From positions 4,737,001 to 4,801,000 of the forward strand of contig WPIO01000022.1 of the NCBI GenBank assembly GCA_009760855.2: 64,000 nucleotides of DNA, read 5' to 3'. This document shows positions 1 through 12,612 of the stretch, piece by piece (within the stretch, counting starts at the first letter, position 1; the number at the start of each line of letters is the position of its first letter). Origin of the DNA: Cristatella mucedo. Its lineage: Eukaryota > Bryozoa > Phylactolaemata > Cristatellidae. A model generated the notes under the pieces. The model ran no database searches, was not told the DNA's origin, and worked only from the letters and a program-made list of their open reading frames with translations. The position numbers and the translations under genes are program-made.

Positions 1-74
1 TCAGCTGCGCCAGGCTGCCCAGCTCGGCGGGCACCTCGCTCAGGTGGTTGCCACCCAGCGACAGGATCTCGAGG
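1..74 (-). CDS. LRRC58: LRRC58-like leucine-rich-repeat protein, second coding exon (cut by window edge)
   Basis: Read on the minus strand from 74 to 1 this encodes one LRR: S-LEILSLGGNHLSEVP-AELGSLAQL. It follows a pyrimidine-containing acceptor ending CAG at 77-75. Its first base completes the AG left by the exon ending at 5565, giving NQLA-S-LEILSLGGN with no gap in the repeat register. LSLGGN followed by an I/VPAE-type segment resembles the central repeats of vertebrate LRRC58 as I recall them. The exon runs off the left end, so the remaining repeats and C-terminal region are not visible. LRR identity is certain; the LRRC58 assignment is an inference from repeat wording and order. Confidence 0.85.
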
Positions 75-929
75 CTGCAACGGAAGCGACCGACTGCAGT
101 GCAGTGACCGCGATCGCTCTAGCACCGCCGAAGAAGCCTCGGCAACTTGGCAACACGGCCGCAATACCTGGGAGGCCAGCATTCACCGGGAGCAGAGTGC
201 AGCCAAGCAGAGCACGAACCGACGAGGACATAACAGGGACGAGCTGATAAAATAGGCGGCGAGCGGCTACGGCGACGCCGGTTTCCTCCTGCAACAGGTG
301 GAAACCGGTCGCATCCCATCACCGCACTGCCTCGGAGGTCAGACCATGAAGGCACGTATTACCTCTGCCTTATGTACACGTACATACACGGATATTAAGC
401 CTCTTACTTATTAAAATGTCACATTCAGCAATTATCACATCATGAACTTTAAATAAATTAATCTTTTGAACATCAATTTACAGCAGTGCTAGTGGGCAAA
501 ATCCCAAATGCAATGGACGACCAAAGGCAGAGGCACCCCTCCTCTGCCTCCATTCCTTGGGCTGGTTGCAGTGTGCCCTACTTTTGCTCGTTCTTCCACA
601 AGCGCGGTATCAAAAGGTGAGCGACAACCATTAGCATCGAAGCCGTAGCTATAACTAGGGCAGCATGGGGGGAAAAGAGAATTAAGAGAGACGGACGGGC
701 GGAGATTACAGACTGGTATTCCACAAAGCTGGCTTGATTCTCGCGACGAAGGGAGGGAGAGAGACAGAGAGGAGGGAGAGAAAGAGAGAGAGAGAGAGGA
801 CAATGGAGAACCCAAGGGCAGCTTGGTCGTTCGGTACAGCCTGCCACCATAGCGATGCCAAAGCTGAGATGGATGATACCATGCCGGCATTTCACACTTG
901 GACACAGTGCTGAATATAGTACGGGTCTC

Positions 930-1024
930 AGCTAAGGATAAAGAATCGCCCGCTGCAAGCGGCAGTGATAGAGACGTAAAGGCTCTTCTGTCGCTATGTA
1001 AATGAGGCTGTTTAATCAGCTAAG
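930..1024 (+). repeat. SINE-B 3' fragment
   Basis: It carries the SINE-B landmarks: AAAGAATCGCCCGCTGCAAG, then a GATAG...AAAGGCTCTTCTGTCGCTAT block, then AATGAGGCTGTTTAATCAGC. The same modules occur at 18.4, 19.5, 31.6, 39.2 and 58.2 kb. The tRNA-like head is missing, so this copy is 5'-truncated. Confidence 0.75.
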
Positions 1025-3225
1025 CTTTTTTTGGGACACTGCTGAATATCTAACGGGGGAGGGGTTGCAGGGCAAGACAAAAACGATGCAGTAATGAGGA
1101 CAAGACCGGCAAGTTTTCACAGGGATGCTAACATTAACTAACCCTGCCTTGCTCTACTCAGTCTTCTGGCATTTATCAATTAAGAACAATTAACAAGAGA
1201 TGAAGGTGACAGGGATGTGACGTTATCATCGGCTTGGCAATAAGTATATGGAAATCGAAGCACGACACGAACAGCCTTTAGCAGGATTTCGGCGGTCAAG
1301 CAGGCACGACCTACTTTGATGTCAGGTGGCAGTTGGTCGGCCGATGAGTGGCAGACACGGCATTTTCCGGCACGCCAGCATGCACCCCCGTACCACGCCG
1401 ATAGGCGCAGCTCAGTGACAAGGCTTGGTAAGCTGAGCCGGTCACGTGCAGCATGAACGGACAGCAGAGCAGGCTGATGCCAGCAAGCCCCACTAAACAC
1501 ACCCACGACCCAGGAGCAGGGCGGTGCTCTATGAGGCGTGGAGTTATCAGGCAACAGCTCCTCGAACCACCGGCTCCAGCCAGAAGCTACTCTCCGAACC
1601 ACACCAGATGTCCGGATGCATTGTTGGAGCGTTGGCCGGATGTGGCAAGGCCAAGCTCGATCAGGCAAGCAGACAAAAGGGTTTCGATGCCTACTAATGA
1701 ACACCGGCGGCTGGCTGGCTGACTTAAGGCTTCGAGCTAACCAATGGACTTACTACCTGGTTTCCAAGAGGGGCATTGCCCTCCTGCTAAGACCATCCTT
1801 GCGTGACCGCGCGTGTTGGGTCATATTTGCTCAGCAGGGCAACATTATAGCCCAGCCACCTGGGTAGTGACCATGCTCCTGTCGTGTCACACACTAGCCA
1901 TACTGCACTGAGCTCATCTGAAGGTAGAGGATGTAAGACACGTAGGTCGGCAAAAGCACCCGTTGACATGAGCAGCATTTGCTTAGATGTACTGGCTGCT
2001 GGTGTCCTGAAACTTCATTAAGTCTAATCGATCTCAGCTTTTTGCAAACCATACTCAGAACGACTTTATTTAAATAATTTGCCAACGATGCCTAAAGCGT
2101 TATTACCATGCTAACTTAATGCTGCAAGCCACCTGGTTAGGCAACCGGTTGTACGTCAGGTGGCACAACTGTATCCTCTTTGGTTCATGTAACCCGGCAG
2201 CTTGACTCTTTAGTGCTCACCGATCTGGCATCCCAACCGAAATAGCTGCTGCTTCCGGCAAAACGCACTTCCGGCAGAATACGAATACGTCACAGACACT
2301 CAAGTCGCAAAAAGAGGCCTCTGCTGCTGTGGCTGAAAACGGCTCAAGATTTTTCAGCCCAAACACTTGCGTAAGCGAGGTGAGTTATCACTTCTTGACT
2401 TCTTGACCGCACCGCATGCATGACCAACTGCTCATCTTGTGCTCTCCTGTTATGGGAAAGATGAAGAAACAAAAGGGCAAAATCAAAGGCCAAGTCGTCA
2501 CCCCATCACAAGATGGGTGTAAGCAATGTGAATGCCTCACAGGAGATTCGCATTAGTGATGGTCAGGTATAATCTGACGAAGTATTTTCAGAGTGGTAGC
2601 ACGGACGTCTCACCATGCTCTGGCCGGCCGTGAGTTCCAAGACAGTAAGGGTCGAGGGTCAAGGTCCCTTTGCTGCTACCAGCTCTCTCCAAGTCCTCGG
2701 AAGAGGTCACCGTCGAAGCTGTTAGTGCCGATACGGTTCATTTCGGTGGATTTCGGAGCACGAGCTTGAGAGTCTGCTACAGGAAAGCTGTAGCTCAACG
2801 AGTGACAGCCAGCTAGAAAGACATGGGTACATAAACATGGCCATCTTACAGCCGATTGATGGAGCAGTGTTCTGTGGACCAACGAAAGTAAAAATTGATC
2901 ATGGCACACTGAGATGGCAAACGGAGGGCTTTCGTCGGCTGTACAAAAGGCAAAGAGTACAACCAGGACTGGTTACAATCTATGCTCAATTGCTTGTGGT
3001 GGAAGCGCACATGTTTAGTCATGTTTGACGGCTTTCGGCATCGGAACTCCAGACCAAAGTAATGGGATTACAGATAGGAACATGTTCATAGCAGTCCAAA
3101 AATGTTAGGTTGCCCTGTGCCAGAGATCTTGTGCAGGAAGACTGGAGTTTAGCAAGTGGATAATGACCTTCCCCTAGCATACTTCGAGGGCAACAAAGTA
3201 GTTCTTTGCAGACTAAGGTGTCTAA

Positions 3226-3475
3226 GTTTGTAGTGGCCGAGCCAATCTCCTGATCTCAACCCTAGTAAGCATCTGTGGGACAGGCTGGAATGCTCACTTA
3301 GAGGTGAGAATCTCGTCGTCTCGCGAGGACCTTTTTTGGTCGGCTACGGCAGCTGCGGGACTGCAAAACTACAAACGCTTGCGGAAATCCGACCGAGCCA
3401 ATGCCCAGCATATACAGGAAGTTTTCAAGAACAGAGGCAGCAGTCAGACCTCCTGCTGATGTAGGTATCCATTTG
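3226..3475 (+). pseudogene. Tc1-family transposase remnant, C-terminal part
   Basis: From 3236 the plus strand reads WPSQSPDLNPSKHLWDRLE, the hallmark of Tc1 transposases (usually WPSQSPDLNPIEHLWD), which carries the third catalytic position region of the DDE/D domain. After a frame change, IQEVFKNRGSSQTSC (about 3411-3455) matches the conserved C-terminal 'RIQEVIKARGGSTKY'-like end. Stops and frameshifts separate the two parts. Upstream sequence to about 2900 may hold more of the element but is too decayed to read. It is dead and lies antisense in the LRRC58-like intron. Terminal inverted repeats were not found. Confidence 0.78.
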
Positions 3476-4853
3476 TTCATGCACAATGCCAGTTCACATT
3501 ATATAACATATTTAAACAATACATGTGCATGGTTTCAATGCTGCTAGACAAAGAGACTGAGTGACAGCAGCTTGATCGAGGTGTCCATTGGCAGACCCCC
3601 CTCGTAAATACTTTTGCATTTTAGCGTATTAGCAATAAAAAAAAAACTTTCATACAGTGCCACATGGGAACTAAATATATTTCCAGACACTTTACATATG
3701 CTCGGAATCAAGCATCTCAATAGGTATAATGATAGCACTCACCATTTCAACACTAGCAGCACACACGAAGGATAATTCAAACGCTGCAGAGAATGCATCC
3801 GAGATTACAGTTTCGGACATTCTTGGCAGGCACCCTTCTACTTAAGGCCAGCGTTCGCAGGCAGCTCGACTTCAGTGTGCTAGCTTTCGAGTGCACTTGG
3901 ACAAGGCACAGCAGCAGCTGATGTCCTTTGCGAACCGTCAAGACGCTTCGATTGCCAAGCGCCCGGACGGCATTCTGGGTCGGGCCGAATTAGTCGGTAT
4001 GTATTCGTACATTCATTCATACCACTCCCACAGTGCTCAGAGAGCTGCAAGATCAGAGATCGGTGCATAGAGACAGTGCACAGAAGATCAGGCAACTGCG
4101 GTTATGGACGATGAATTTTGCCAGCACGGTCGTTCATGGACAAAACCACCCCACCACATAACCTGTTCCTTCTGCAACCTTGACAAATGACCTCATCGGC
4201 GACTTTAGCATCTGATGTGACCTTTTTTTAGTTTCTAGTTGCACACAGAATCTCAGCACACAGCAGATGAGCTCCCCAACTCGCCTGCCAACGAGACATC
4301 GACACCGAGCACTCGTACTGTACCGAGCAATGGAGCTTGCACGACGATGTGCGGGCCTGCCTGCCTGCCAGCTAGCTCTGCACCAGACTGCCGGCCCTGC
4401 TGAGGACTGTCAGACATGGGAGGCTGACCTCTCGCTGTTCCCAATCGATGAGCAATGACGAACGAGGGCCTGCTGCTGCTTCTCCTCTCCAAAATAAAAA
4501 AGCTCTGCATGCAAAGGGAATAACCAGTACTGACGTGCAAGGGAGCGCTATGGCAACAAGCCAATGCAGGCTAGCACCTGTTCTGCAGGCACGCCCCTCT
4601 AGCACTGGGCATTTGCAGGTAACACGAAGGGTGCAAAACAGCAATGCGTGCAAGCAGCACCCGAGGAGGAGTGTGCACTCCGGCACTGTCGCACAGGAGC
4701 TGCAGCTCTGGTCTCTGGTGGAAAAACTATAATTACAACGAGCACTTGCAGATGTTAAACAACCCAAAATGACCCATGTTGATCCCGCACAGTGCCGAAC
4801 TCAGAAATGGTACCGTCATCTAATTCCAGCGTCCAGCTACAATTAAAACTAGG

Positions 4854-4947
4854 ACACGTCGAGCGACCAGTGGGATCTTTGTTTCTTATGATGTCCCTAC
4901 ACACGTCGAGCGACCCGTGGGATCTTTGTTTCTTATGATTTCCTATT
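4854..4947. repeat. 47 bp tandem duplication
   Basis: Two adjacent copies of a 47 bp unit start at 4854 and 4901 (both ACACGTCGAGCGACC) and differ by a few substitutions. It lies in the LRRC58-like intron. No function is visible. Confidence 0.85.
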
Positions 4948-5564
4948 AGTGCTCAACGGCAATTCCACAGCAGTACGAGCTCAACACGAGTCGACGACTT
5001 GGGGGGGCCAAAACTGCACGACAACCACATGACCAGTGAGTGGCTCATGCAGGAAAAAGTGTGACTGCGCTATCTGTTGCAAGCACAGTCAAGTCAAGCA
5101 GAGTGCGAACTCGAGTACAACTGCACCTTCCAAATAAACTCAAATGTTTTACATATGAACGTAATGAGTACGTGGTGCAAGATGTAACAGATTCAGCCTT
5201 GGGTCACCTAATGCAGTCAGTTGGCAGCATCGAATCAAGAAGTCTGGTCAACAGGCAGCAAACTGGTCAGGGATCTTCTGGTTAGATCTACTAGACGTCG
5301 CAGAGGCATAAAAACTGGGAGACCTACAGAGACGAACGTCAAGCTGTCAAATGCTAGAGCACTCACGAACACAGACCAACAGGCTTTTGGGACGTCGACA
5401 GCAGCGTCTCAGCCGACACTGAACGTCTTAAAAATCGCCACCGAACCTTTAACAGGCTACAGCAGAAGAGGAAGGCGCTAGGTGAAATGAAACGAATAAA
5501 TACTGACCAAGTGAAGACGGTTAGGCCGGCGGCAATGACTCGGCAAAAAAAGATCGCGCCGTAC

Positions 5565-6043
5565 CTGGCTAATTGGTTGATAGTGCGTGGCAATTCCTGA
5601 ATCTTGTTGTCTCCTAAGTAAAGTTGGCGCAATCCTGGCATGTCAGCCAGCCACGGAGGGAATTCGGTGAGAGCGTTTCCACCAAGATTTAATATCCTCA
5701 AGCTCGTCAGCATGGCGAAGCTCTTCGGTAACGAGTCACTATCTAGAGCGTTATTCTTGGCCACCAGGACCTGCAGTGACTTCAATGAGGCTAGCTCTTC
5801 GCTAACGTGGCAAAGGCTATTGTTGCTAACGTCCAACGAGATCAACATGTCGAGTTGCTTTACGGCTGGCGGAAGAACCGAGATTCGATTGTAGCTGACA
5901 TCGAGACCTGTGACTCCTGGCATGGCAAGCACCCGATCGACGGGAAACTCATTAAAGCTTTGCCTGGACAGATCAAAAGACCGACACCCAGCACTGCCAT
6001 CGTCATTGCTAGCATGGCCGAGTCCACTGAGCACAGCAGACAT
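5565..6043 (-). CDS. LRRC58: LRRC58-like leucine-rich-repeat protein, first coding exon
   Basis: The exon is 479 bp and codes for 159 residues plus two bases. The ATG at 6043-6041 is chosen because an in-frame TAA lies two codons upstream. About 26 polar residues are followed by consecutive LRRs: LDVSYNRISVLPP (47-59), LDVSNNSLCHVSEEL (70-84), LVAKNNALDSDSLPKSF (93-109), LNLGGNALTEFPPWL (118-132) and LYLGDNKIQELPRTI (141-155). The exon ends at GCCAG|GTACGG (donor GT at 5564-5563). LVAKNN...LPK..A followed by LNLGGN closely parallels LRRC58, a cytosolic LRR protein; other LRR families such as SHOC2 have different spacing. No signal peptide or membrane segment is seen. The continuation is the exon at 1-74. 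Confidence 0.88.
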
Positions 6044-6350
6044 GCTTTAGCCGCGGCTCGCTCGACACCCATAAACGGCACTGAAAGCGCTACGACAAAA
6101 AAAGCCAGGCACAATCACTCTGTCCACACGTGCGAGCTTAACGCAACGACCAATAGAAACGGGAAAATGGCGACCCCCACCCCAGGACTGGCGGCTTACG
6201 TAAGCAAAGGCCAGGTTTCCTCTGAAACGTGACTCTCTTACGTGCCGCATTCTCACGGTCTCTTTTGATATTCGGCACAGATGCGTACGGATCTAGGTCA
6301 CTGATGGCTATTTCGAGTTGCAGCTGATATGGCATCTTGCTATGTGCATA
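6044..6350 (-). promoter_or_regulatory. Presumed 5' UTR/promoter area of the LRRC58-like gene
   Basis: This is unique-looking sequence immediately upstream of the ATG at 6043 and before the LINE-derived DNA that starts near 6510. No TATA box in a convincing position, initiator or upstream exon could be identified. The call rests only on position. Confidence 0.25.
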
Positions 6351-6509
6351 ACGACCGTAGCGGCGCTACGGCCAAGGCATTATATCTCAGGGCAACCACA
6401 CCACCTGTTTCGGTGCTCAATGGCCATAGATGTACTTGCTAGGCTATAGGTTAGCAAACGTACAGCAATGGTCACCACGACCTTGATGGCTATAAGCTAG
6501 TAGAACCGA

Positions 6510-6965
6510 AGCTTATAATAATAATATTAATAATAATAAGACGCGTGTCTAGCGTCCTCAGAGAACGGAAGGAATCTTCGGACACGCTGCAAGGGGGAAC
6601 ATGCCAATAAGATAATTGATAGCAAGCGCAGCGCTAGCAAGCGTAAGCTTAACAAAGAACAATCCTCGCGGACCGAGCAAATATGCTTCGAGAAGCTGGT
6701 GCAGTTTTAGCTTCTTTGTAAATGTCAACTCAGGGGACGTCGCAACGTCAGTCGGGAGTGCGTTCCAAGCGTTTGAACCGTACAAATTTAAGGCTCTTCA
6801 AACCGTTGGAAACCCGATATATTGTCTCGTAGCGGTCGCATTGAGTTGTTATCCGCCGGTGACCGTGGGATTTTGTGTCAATGATTTCTCGTAGAGCACC
6901 GCGTGTTGTCTTAAGTCTATTCCACTCGGTACGGCCTGGGCGGAAGTTTATTGTGTGCGCCAGGG
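6510..6965 (-). mobile_element. L2/CR1-like LINE 3' fragment
   Basis: On the minus strand the segment encodes YGSNAWNALPTDVATSPELT followed by TKKLK. This is the conserved LINE C-terminus (compare the AWNSLPTCVRTSPDLTTFKK part of the other copies here). An (ATT)-type tail follows, seen on the plus strand as TTATAATAATAATATTAATA near 6512. It is a different, older subfamily from the five main copies and is frame-disrupted. Confidence 0.7.
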
Positions 6966-7124
6966 GCACACGCTAGCATTTCGTTTCGGATTGCACGGTT
7001 AGAAAATTCTCGCGGTAAAGCCAAAACGGCAGACTATCATTAATTAGGAGCTGCTCCCAATTTTAGCCTCCTCGTTTTACCCGCGGACCGCGAGCAGAGA
7101 AGAAACGGCAGCGGCAGTCGATCG

Positions 7125-7219
7125 AGCGCTCGATGCGAATGTCAAAGCACCTAGAAAGAGATTTAGTTCTCTGAGGACGCTATATCAAATGTATTATTAT
7201 TATTATTATTATTATTATA
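7125..7219 (+). repeat. Detached LINE 3' end with (ATT)n tail
   Basis: It contains AAAGCACCTAGAAAGAGATT, TAGTTCTCTGAGGACGCTAT and then about ten ATT units. This matches the 3' terminus of the LINE copies at 14.8 and 57.4 kb. No coding part is attached. Confidence 0.8.
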
Positions 7220-7289
7220 TAGGCAAAGTACCTGTTTGCGGGATGTTGGTGCCTTGCAGCAACGGCTTCGCCCACTCCTACATAATAGA

Positions 7290-7452
7290 CGTAAATAAAT
7301 AAAAAATAAATATAATTCATTTATATAGCGCCCCAAGAGAACTTAATCTCTATTCAGGTGCTTCACATATGCCTCGGGGCTCGAGCCCACGACCTCAGTC
7401 AGACCTTGGTTAGGGCGAGCACCTTAACCGCTAGACCAAACCAGCTCAGCGA
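7290..7452 (-). mobile_element. SINE-A, tRNA-derived, near full length
   Basis: On the minus strand: a tRNA-like head with A-box-like TGGTCTAGCGGTTAAGG, B-box-like GGGCTCGAGCCC, then CATATGTGAAGCACC, AGAGATTAAGTTCTCTTGGG and GCGCTATATAAATGAATTAT. The head resembles a pol III promoter and the tail is the LINE-type stem-loop. Seven other clear copies are in the window. Confidence 0.85.
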
Positions 7453-7460
7453 ACGTAGCG

Positions 7461-7514
7461 CGTGTGTAAGGAATGCAGCCTGTGTAAGGAATGCAGCCTG
7501 TGTAAGGAATGCAG
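7461..7514. repeat. Three-copy 18 bp tandem repeat
   Basis: Units at 7461, 7479 and 7497; units two and three are identical and unit one differs at the first bases. The 18 bp period preserves reading frame, but no gene is recognised here. It abuts the tRNA-like end of the SINE-A copy. Confidence 0.9.
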
Positions 7515-8659
7515 CGACGCACCATCGGCGGTGCTCATTGCTGAAAAATGTACTCTTTCCGACAAAATTTCTTCTGTTACAAACTTTATTTTATCCTTCT
7601 TCTTACCATACTCGTCAATAATGACGCCTGCAGCAGCGAACTCAATTTCTGCCGTTGGTGTTGGCCGCGCGGCAACCCAGAGTTGCACTCGTTTTATCCA
7701 GCCTCCCGCATTTGAGCAGGAGGTCGTGGCGGGACTAAGGCGGCGTTCAATTTTCACTTCAACGGCAGCGTGAACGCCGTAACTAGGAGAAAAGCCTGCG
7801 TTGGTTGCAAAAAAGATCGACAGAGAAAGGGCAGCTTTAGGTGCTTCCGTTTGTGCACGGTCAACCGGCAGTCTTTAATGGTTTCACTTGCGGTAGTCGT
7901 GCTTAGTTGGTGTAGATAGATTTAATCACGCTGCTACGCTGGCGTTGGCCTCTCCGTATACGCATTCACCGGAGGCTTACAAATTAATGAACAAGGCCAG
8001 GCCTTCGTACGTTCACTGGATTGACTGGTCCTATTGGCACGTGGACGTTGAGTAACCACAAAGACGCCGTGGCTGATGAATGGGGTTCTCTGCTGGCCTT
8101 TCAACGCAATGGCCAGAACTTGCTGCCTTCTTTTTCGGCTTGCTGCTTCGAGCTTTGCCCTAAGTACGGACGGCGAACACGTAGGGTGCTCAAAGCCACT
8201 GGAATCTGACGGTCGGGTACCAGGCCGCGGTGACCTCAGCAGCCGCTGCAGGAGACGCTTTTGAAGTGGCGCAGCTGATGCCTTCCGTGATGCGTCGAGC
8301 TGTCCAGGGACCAGGGAGGGGGTGGGGTGGGCCTCTCCACGGGAATCTAGCAGCGGGGCACCTTCTCGTGTTCCCACACTTTACGTTAAGCAGGCATGAC
8401 AGGGGAAGTCAAGTAGCTAGTCACCGATCTTTTGCCACTCAACCACTGTGAAAGCTGAGTTGTGCATGTAGCACAGCCTATATGCGGGTCCCAAGGCTGG
8501 TCGTGGTCACCAGCCTTGCATCCGAAGTAATAATGATACGCCTTCTTCACTTGAGAGGTGATACTTTTCTTCTGATTGGCAAGTGTCACCCGAAAATATG
8601 GCAACCATTGTCCGACGGTTTTAACGCACTTTCGAGGCATTACTGTTCTGCATTGTGTA

Positions 8660-8727
8660 GTTCGTGTGTATGTATGTATGTAAATATGTATGCATGTATG
8701 TATAGTATAGTATAGTATAGTATAGTA
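8660..8727. repeat. TATG / TATAG microsatellite
   Basis: Tandem GTAT units pass into at least four perfect TATAG pentamers. Confidence 0.9.
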
Positions 8728-11221
8728 TGCAGGCTCCTCTGATAAGCCGCTGGTGAACAGCTATTAGAAGCATCACCGAGAGGGGGCCGGTGCACTGCTG
8801 TGGTCCGCCTGTGATGTGGCGTGGACACAGGCCGGTAACCCGCCGGTGGACAGATGGTGGATTCATCATCAAGGTCGGCCTGTGCCCAGTTGTGGTCCTC
8901 GATGAATCATCGGGGTCGACCAGGGCAGCCGAGGAGTCGATGAGAGGGGAGTCGAGGAGTGGAAGAGAAGGAGCCGAAGTGAGCCGTGCGCCCTTCGGCT
9001 GCGTGCGTCATGCAATAAACTGCCGGTGTTGGGCATCGGCTGGCTCTCTGCTGTGCGAATCAAACTACGCACTGCACGTCAATGGATACAATAATAGCCG
9101 ACTCTTGATTCGTGTAACGGTAACTTAAACTGTCTCGCACAAAGTCGGAAATATTTTAAATGCTAAACCTTTCCGACAGAGCTTTATGGCGTCAACTTAC
9201 TGCAGCAGCCGCCAGGCAGTAGTACTACATTGCATTAGAAAATGATGAGCTAAACTCTCGGATGATTTGTGCATGACGATATTATGCAATGCGATGCAAT
9301 GTTAAATCAGTCTAGGCTTATTTACTATGTTGTTGCAGTCGTACTGGATATACTTACACGGTGAAACATAGATAAGGAATTATATGAAGTAGCTTCAAAA
9401 CGACAGCCTATAACAATTGTACGGTTGTATTCGTGTTCAACAGACCTAGATACTACAGACTAAAAGCTTTTTTTAAGTCAGTAACGAATCCAATGTTGAC
9501 CGGTATTATTCGTAGGCTCTCGAGGCCCGGTGCTGCCGGTGCTCTCGTCGGGCCCCGATCGCGGGTCTGCTTTACGCAGGCATTCTTGTACCTCTGGCGA
9601 GATGGTTGGTACGCGTCTTATAACAGCCGTCGCCTTCAAGATCGCTTCGGTGTGAGGGCGTTCCGTCACCTTTCGGAATGCTTGCACCATTGGCTCCCAC
9701 GCCCCCTATATGTACCTGGTGTATCTAGGGCCCCCCCCCAGTAGCACTGCTTAGTCCCATGTTATTGTTGTTGGCGCATGTGATATGGTCAGAAAGAGGT
9801 TTAATCAAGCCGCCGGTCATCTTGCTCTAGCCCCGCGACAGCGACGTAGCAGTGAGCGGCTGCTACGTACGTAGTGACGTAGCAGTAGCCGCGACAAGAG
9901 GTGGTCATGCAGAAAGTGGCCGACCCCAAGCCTCGGTTACACTGCCACGGGTGTCGGTGCTTTGGCACGCACTGTTCACACTCTCACACAGTTTCGTATT
10001 CGCTCCCTCTATTTCGCTTTACGTTGCACTTGCTTAAAACGGCAGTTTTCGCGTCTGTAATTGTAATTTCGTTTAATTGGCCAGGTATTCGCTTGACAGC
10101 ACGCATAGAGGGTAGTGCTAGTTAAGAACTTGAATTTTTTCAAAAAACTTAAATTAAATATTAAATATATTAAAAATTTAGAACTTAAATTGTTAGTTAA
10201 GAGGTACCCGGGAAGAGGAACCGCAGAATCTACGTCGGGCTGCAGAAGCTGAAGGCGAGACTTTCGAAAGTCGGCAGCAGCAGGATAGAATGGTGAAGAT
10301 CCCGGCGTCTAGTCTCCTCTAACACGAAGATAAGCAGGTCAACTCTTCGTCCAGGGGTAGGGACCACTGGTCGCCGTTCCTCAAGAATTGAGCTTCGCTT
10401 TCAATTTTTGTTCAGGCGAATGGCTTTTGAACCCCCGCCCCTATTGCGAGCCGCGGTCACGTGGACAAATAATATCAAACGTTAGAGGTGTAACGCCGAA
10501 AGCTCGGCGGAGTAGGCTTAACCTGCCGCTTACCGAGTGGCGCAACCAACTGCGAATACGGTTCGGTGCGCGTCTGCGCGAAATAAGCAGGATGCTACAA
10601 AACGCGCGTTTCCGGCGTTGACCTGCTTACCGTTACTAAAAGGGGTCGTGAGTCCGCGGCGTGAATTAGGAAGGGACACGCACCAATAGGGGATTTCACT
10701 GAGCTTTATTCGCTAGCGCAGCAAGTCGCTGCGCCTCTAGCTCAGTTTGATCTCCACACTCCTCACACGCTCTCAACAGCACGAGCACTCTTGCGGAGGG
10801 CATACGTCCCCGCACTTAGGCTACCTGCGTCTATTGTGGGGAACGACCCAAATAGGACGAGGAGCCCGAACCGGAGCTGTGAGACCCTGAGACTGGAGAA
10901 CTAGGGCTCCGCTTCCATCTTACTTGCAGGAATACTTCACGCACTACTCCAAGCACTCTTGGCGAGATCGCGCGTGCGCGCGCACAAAACACAAAAGAAA
11001 CACAAAAATGCGAGCTCGGGCGCGATACGACCGTATTCGGCATCCGCCGAATTCTCCTGATGTTGACTCTCTCCGTCTCGTCCATCGCCCACGGACAGCC
11101 GGCCCTCCTCTCTCGCTTTCAGAGCAAACGAGACCGGTAACTACCGGCGATGGCGTCGAAACGGAGCCGAAGACGAAGAAAGAGCGCCTAGCGAGTTACC
11201 GACCTATCATTCATTGTATAA

Positions 11222-11462
11222 CTAGCCGGTACAGTCGGGTTGACAAGCCAGCCAATATCAATCACCTCAGCGACCTCTGCGTCCCCTTGCTCACGCCTCG
11301 AGAACGTAGGTGCTCTTCAGCCACTTCTTTTGTTCTTACGGAAACCATCCAGCAACTCTAGGACGGCTGGCGGCGACGGCGACCTTGGGCCAGCGTTGCC
11401 CTATTCTTAAATTGCTAGCCGGGACTATAGGGTTGACAGGCCAGCCAATATCAATCACCTCA
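11222..11462. repeat. Direct repeat pair, 48 bp, 193 bp apart
   Basis: CTAGCCGG...GGTTGACA.GCCAGCC followed by AATATCAATCACCTCA occurs at 11222-11269 and again at 11415-11462. Further weaker similarity follows (CTGCGTCC.CTTGCTC), suggesting a diverged tandem unit of about 193 bp. Confidence 0.85.
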
Positions 11463-12469
11463 TGGTCCTACTACGATGACTGCGTCCTCTTGCTCGAGGC
11501 TATAGGACAGACGTGTTTCCTGATGAGCAGTTCTTACGCGCTCTAAAGCTGAGTCAGGCCGGCGCTGTGCTGCAGAGGAATTTGGTTGAACTAGACTTGG
11601 CGATTGAGTATGCTGTATGTGATCCCCACTTATTAGCTACTGCCAAATATATGTTTACCTCCAGTACCAGCTCGATTCAGCCGCATGTCGATCGAAAGTA
11701 AACACATCGGCGTGAGTCACGTGAGACACGGTTTCCAAGCGCTGTAAGCGAAAGGTTGGCCTACTTTTAAGACGAAGGAATTACGAGGCGTGAAAATCAT
11801 TCTTCTATTGAATATTGGGCATTAAGACCCAGCACGAGTTCTTGCAAGGTAAGCTTTTAGTAAACTTGATGCGTAAAGGCTCACGAACGCAGCACTGGGA
11901 ATAAGCCACGGTGTCTCCGCTGTTGCTCAGCCTATCTTCTGCAGCCGCAGCTGATTGATGACATCCGGCCTTTCAATTTCGCCTCAGAAATGGTCTTGGA
12001 ATTTTGCCTCGGTCTTCCATTGGGTACTCGAGTGGGTGGGACGAGTGTGCTTATCGGCGGCCGGCTGTTAAGACTTTGATGTAGTTGAACTTTACTGAGT
12101 TTATACTTATAAGTTTATATATTTAAACTTAAAGTTAAAATATTAACCAAATGCTATTAAAACTATTAGGAAGCAAATATTTAACCGCAATGAACCGCGG
12201 TGACCAGTTCAAATCATAATGCTCTTTCGGGTAGTTCCTCTCTTGCGTCGTCCACGACAGCTATTTCAGACAAAGCATCACTCGTGCTCGACCCGCGAAG
12301 CTACCGCACTCGATTCTACCAATACGCGGCACCAATGAGCGTGCACTCACGCCAGATATCGGCGACCACGGAAGAGTCGCGCGGCCACTGCATAATTAGG
12401 CGCCTGAAGCCGTATACGTTCGTACAGCATCCGCGATTAGCATTCGTGGGTGTGTGCGTTCCCGTAAAA

Positions 12470-12612
12470 AGAGTTAGCGCTGTGCGTGCGTTTGTGTTTG
12501 TGCGTGTGTGTGTGTTCGCGAGCGCGCGTGTGTGTGCATTTGTGCTTGTGTGTTTGCGTGTGCTTGTATGTGTGTGTGTGTTTGCGTGTGTGTGTGTGTG
12601 CGCGCGCGCGCG
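12470..12612. repeat. GT-rich microsatellite ending in (CG)n
   Basis: An imperfect (GT)n tract with TTGT and GCGT interruptions finishes in alternating GCGCGCGCGCG, a purine-pyrimidine tract able to adopt Z-DNA. Confidence 0.9.

Larger units (their letters stand above)
75..5564 (-). other. First intron of the LRRC58-like gene (5.5 kb)
   Basis: It is bounded by GT at 5564-5563 and AG at 76-75 on the minus strand. It contains a SINE-B 3' fragment (930-1024), a Tc1 transposase remnant (about 3226-3475) and a 47 bp tandem duplication (4854-4947). I recognise no conserved exon or RNA gene in the rest. Confidence 0.8.
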
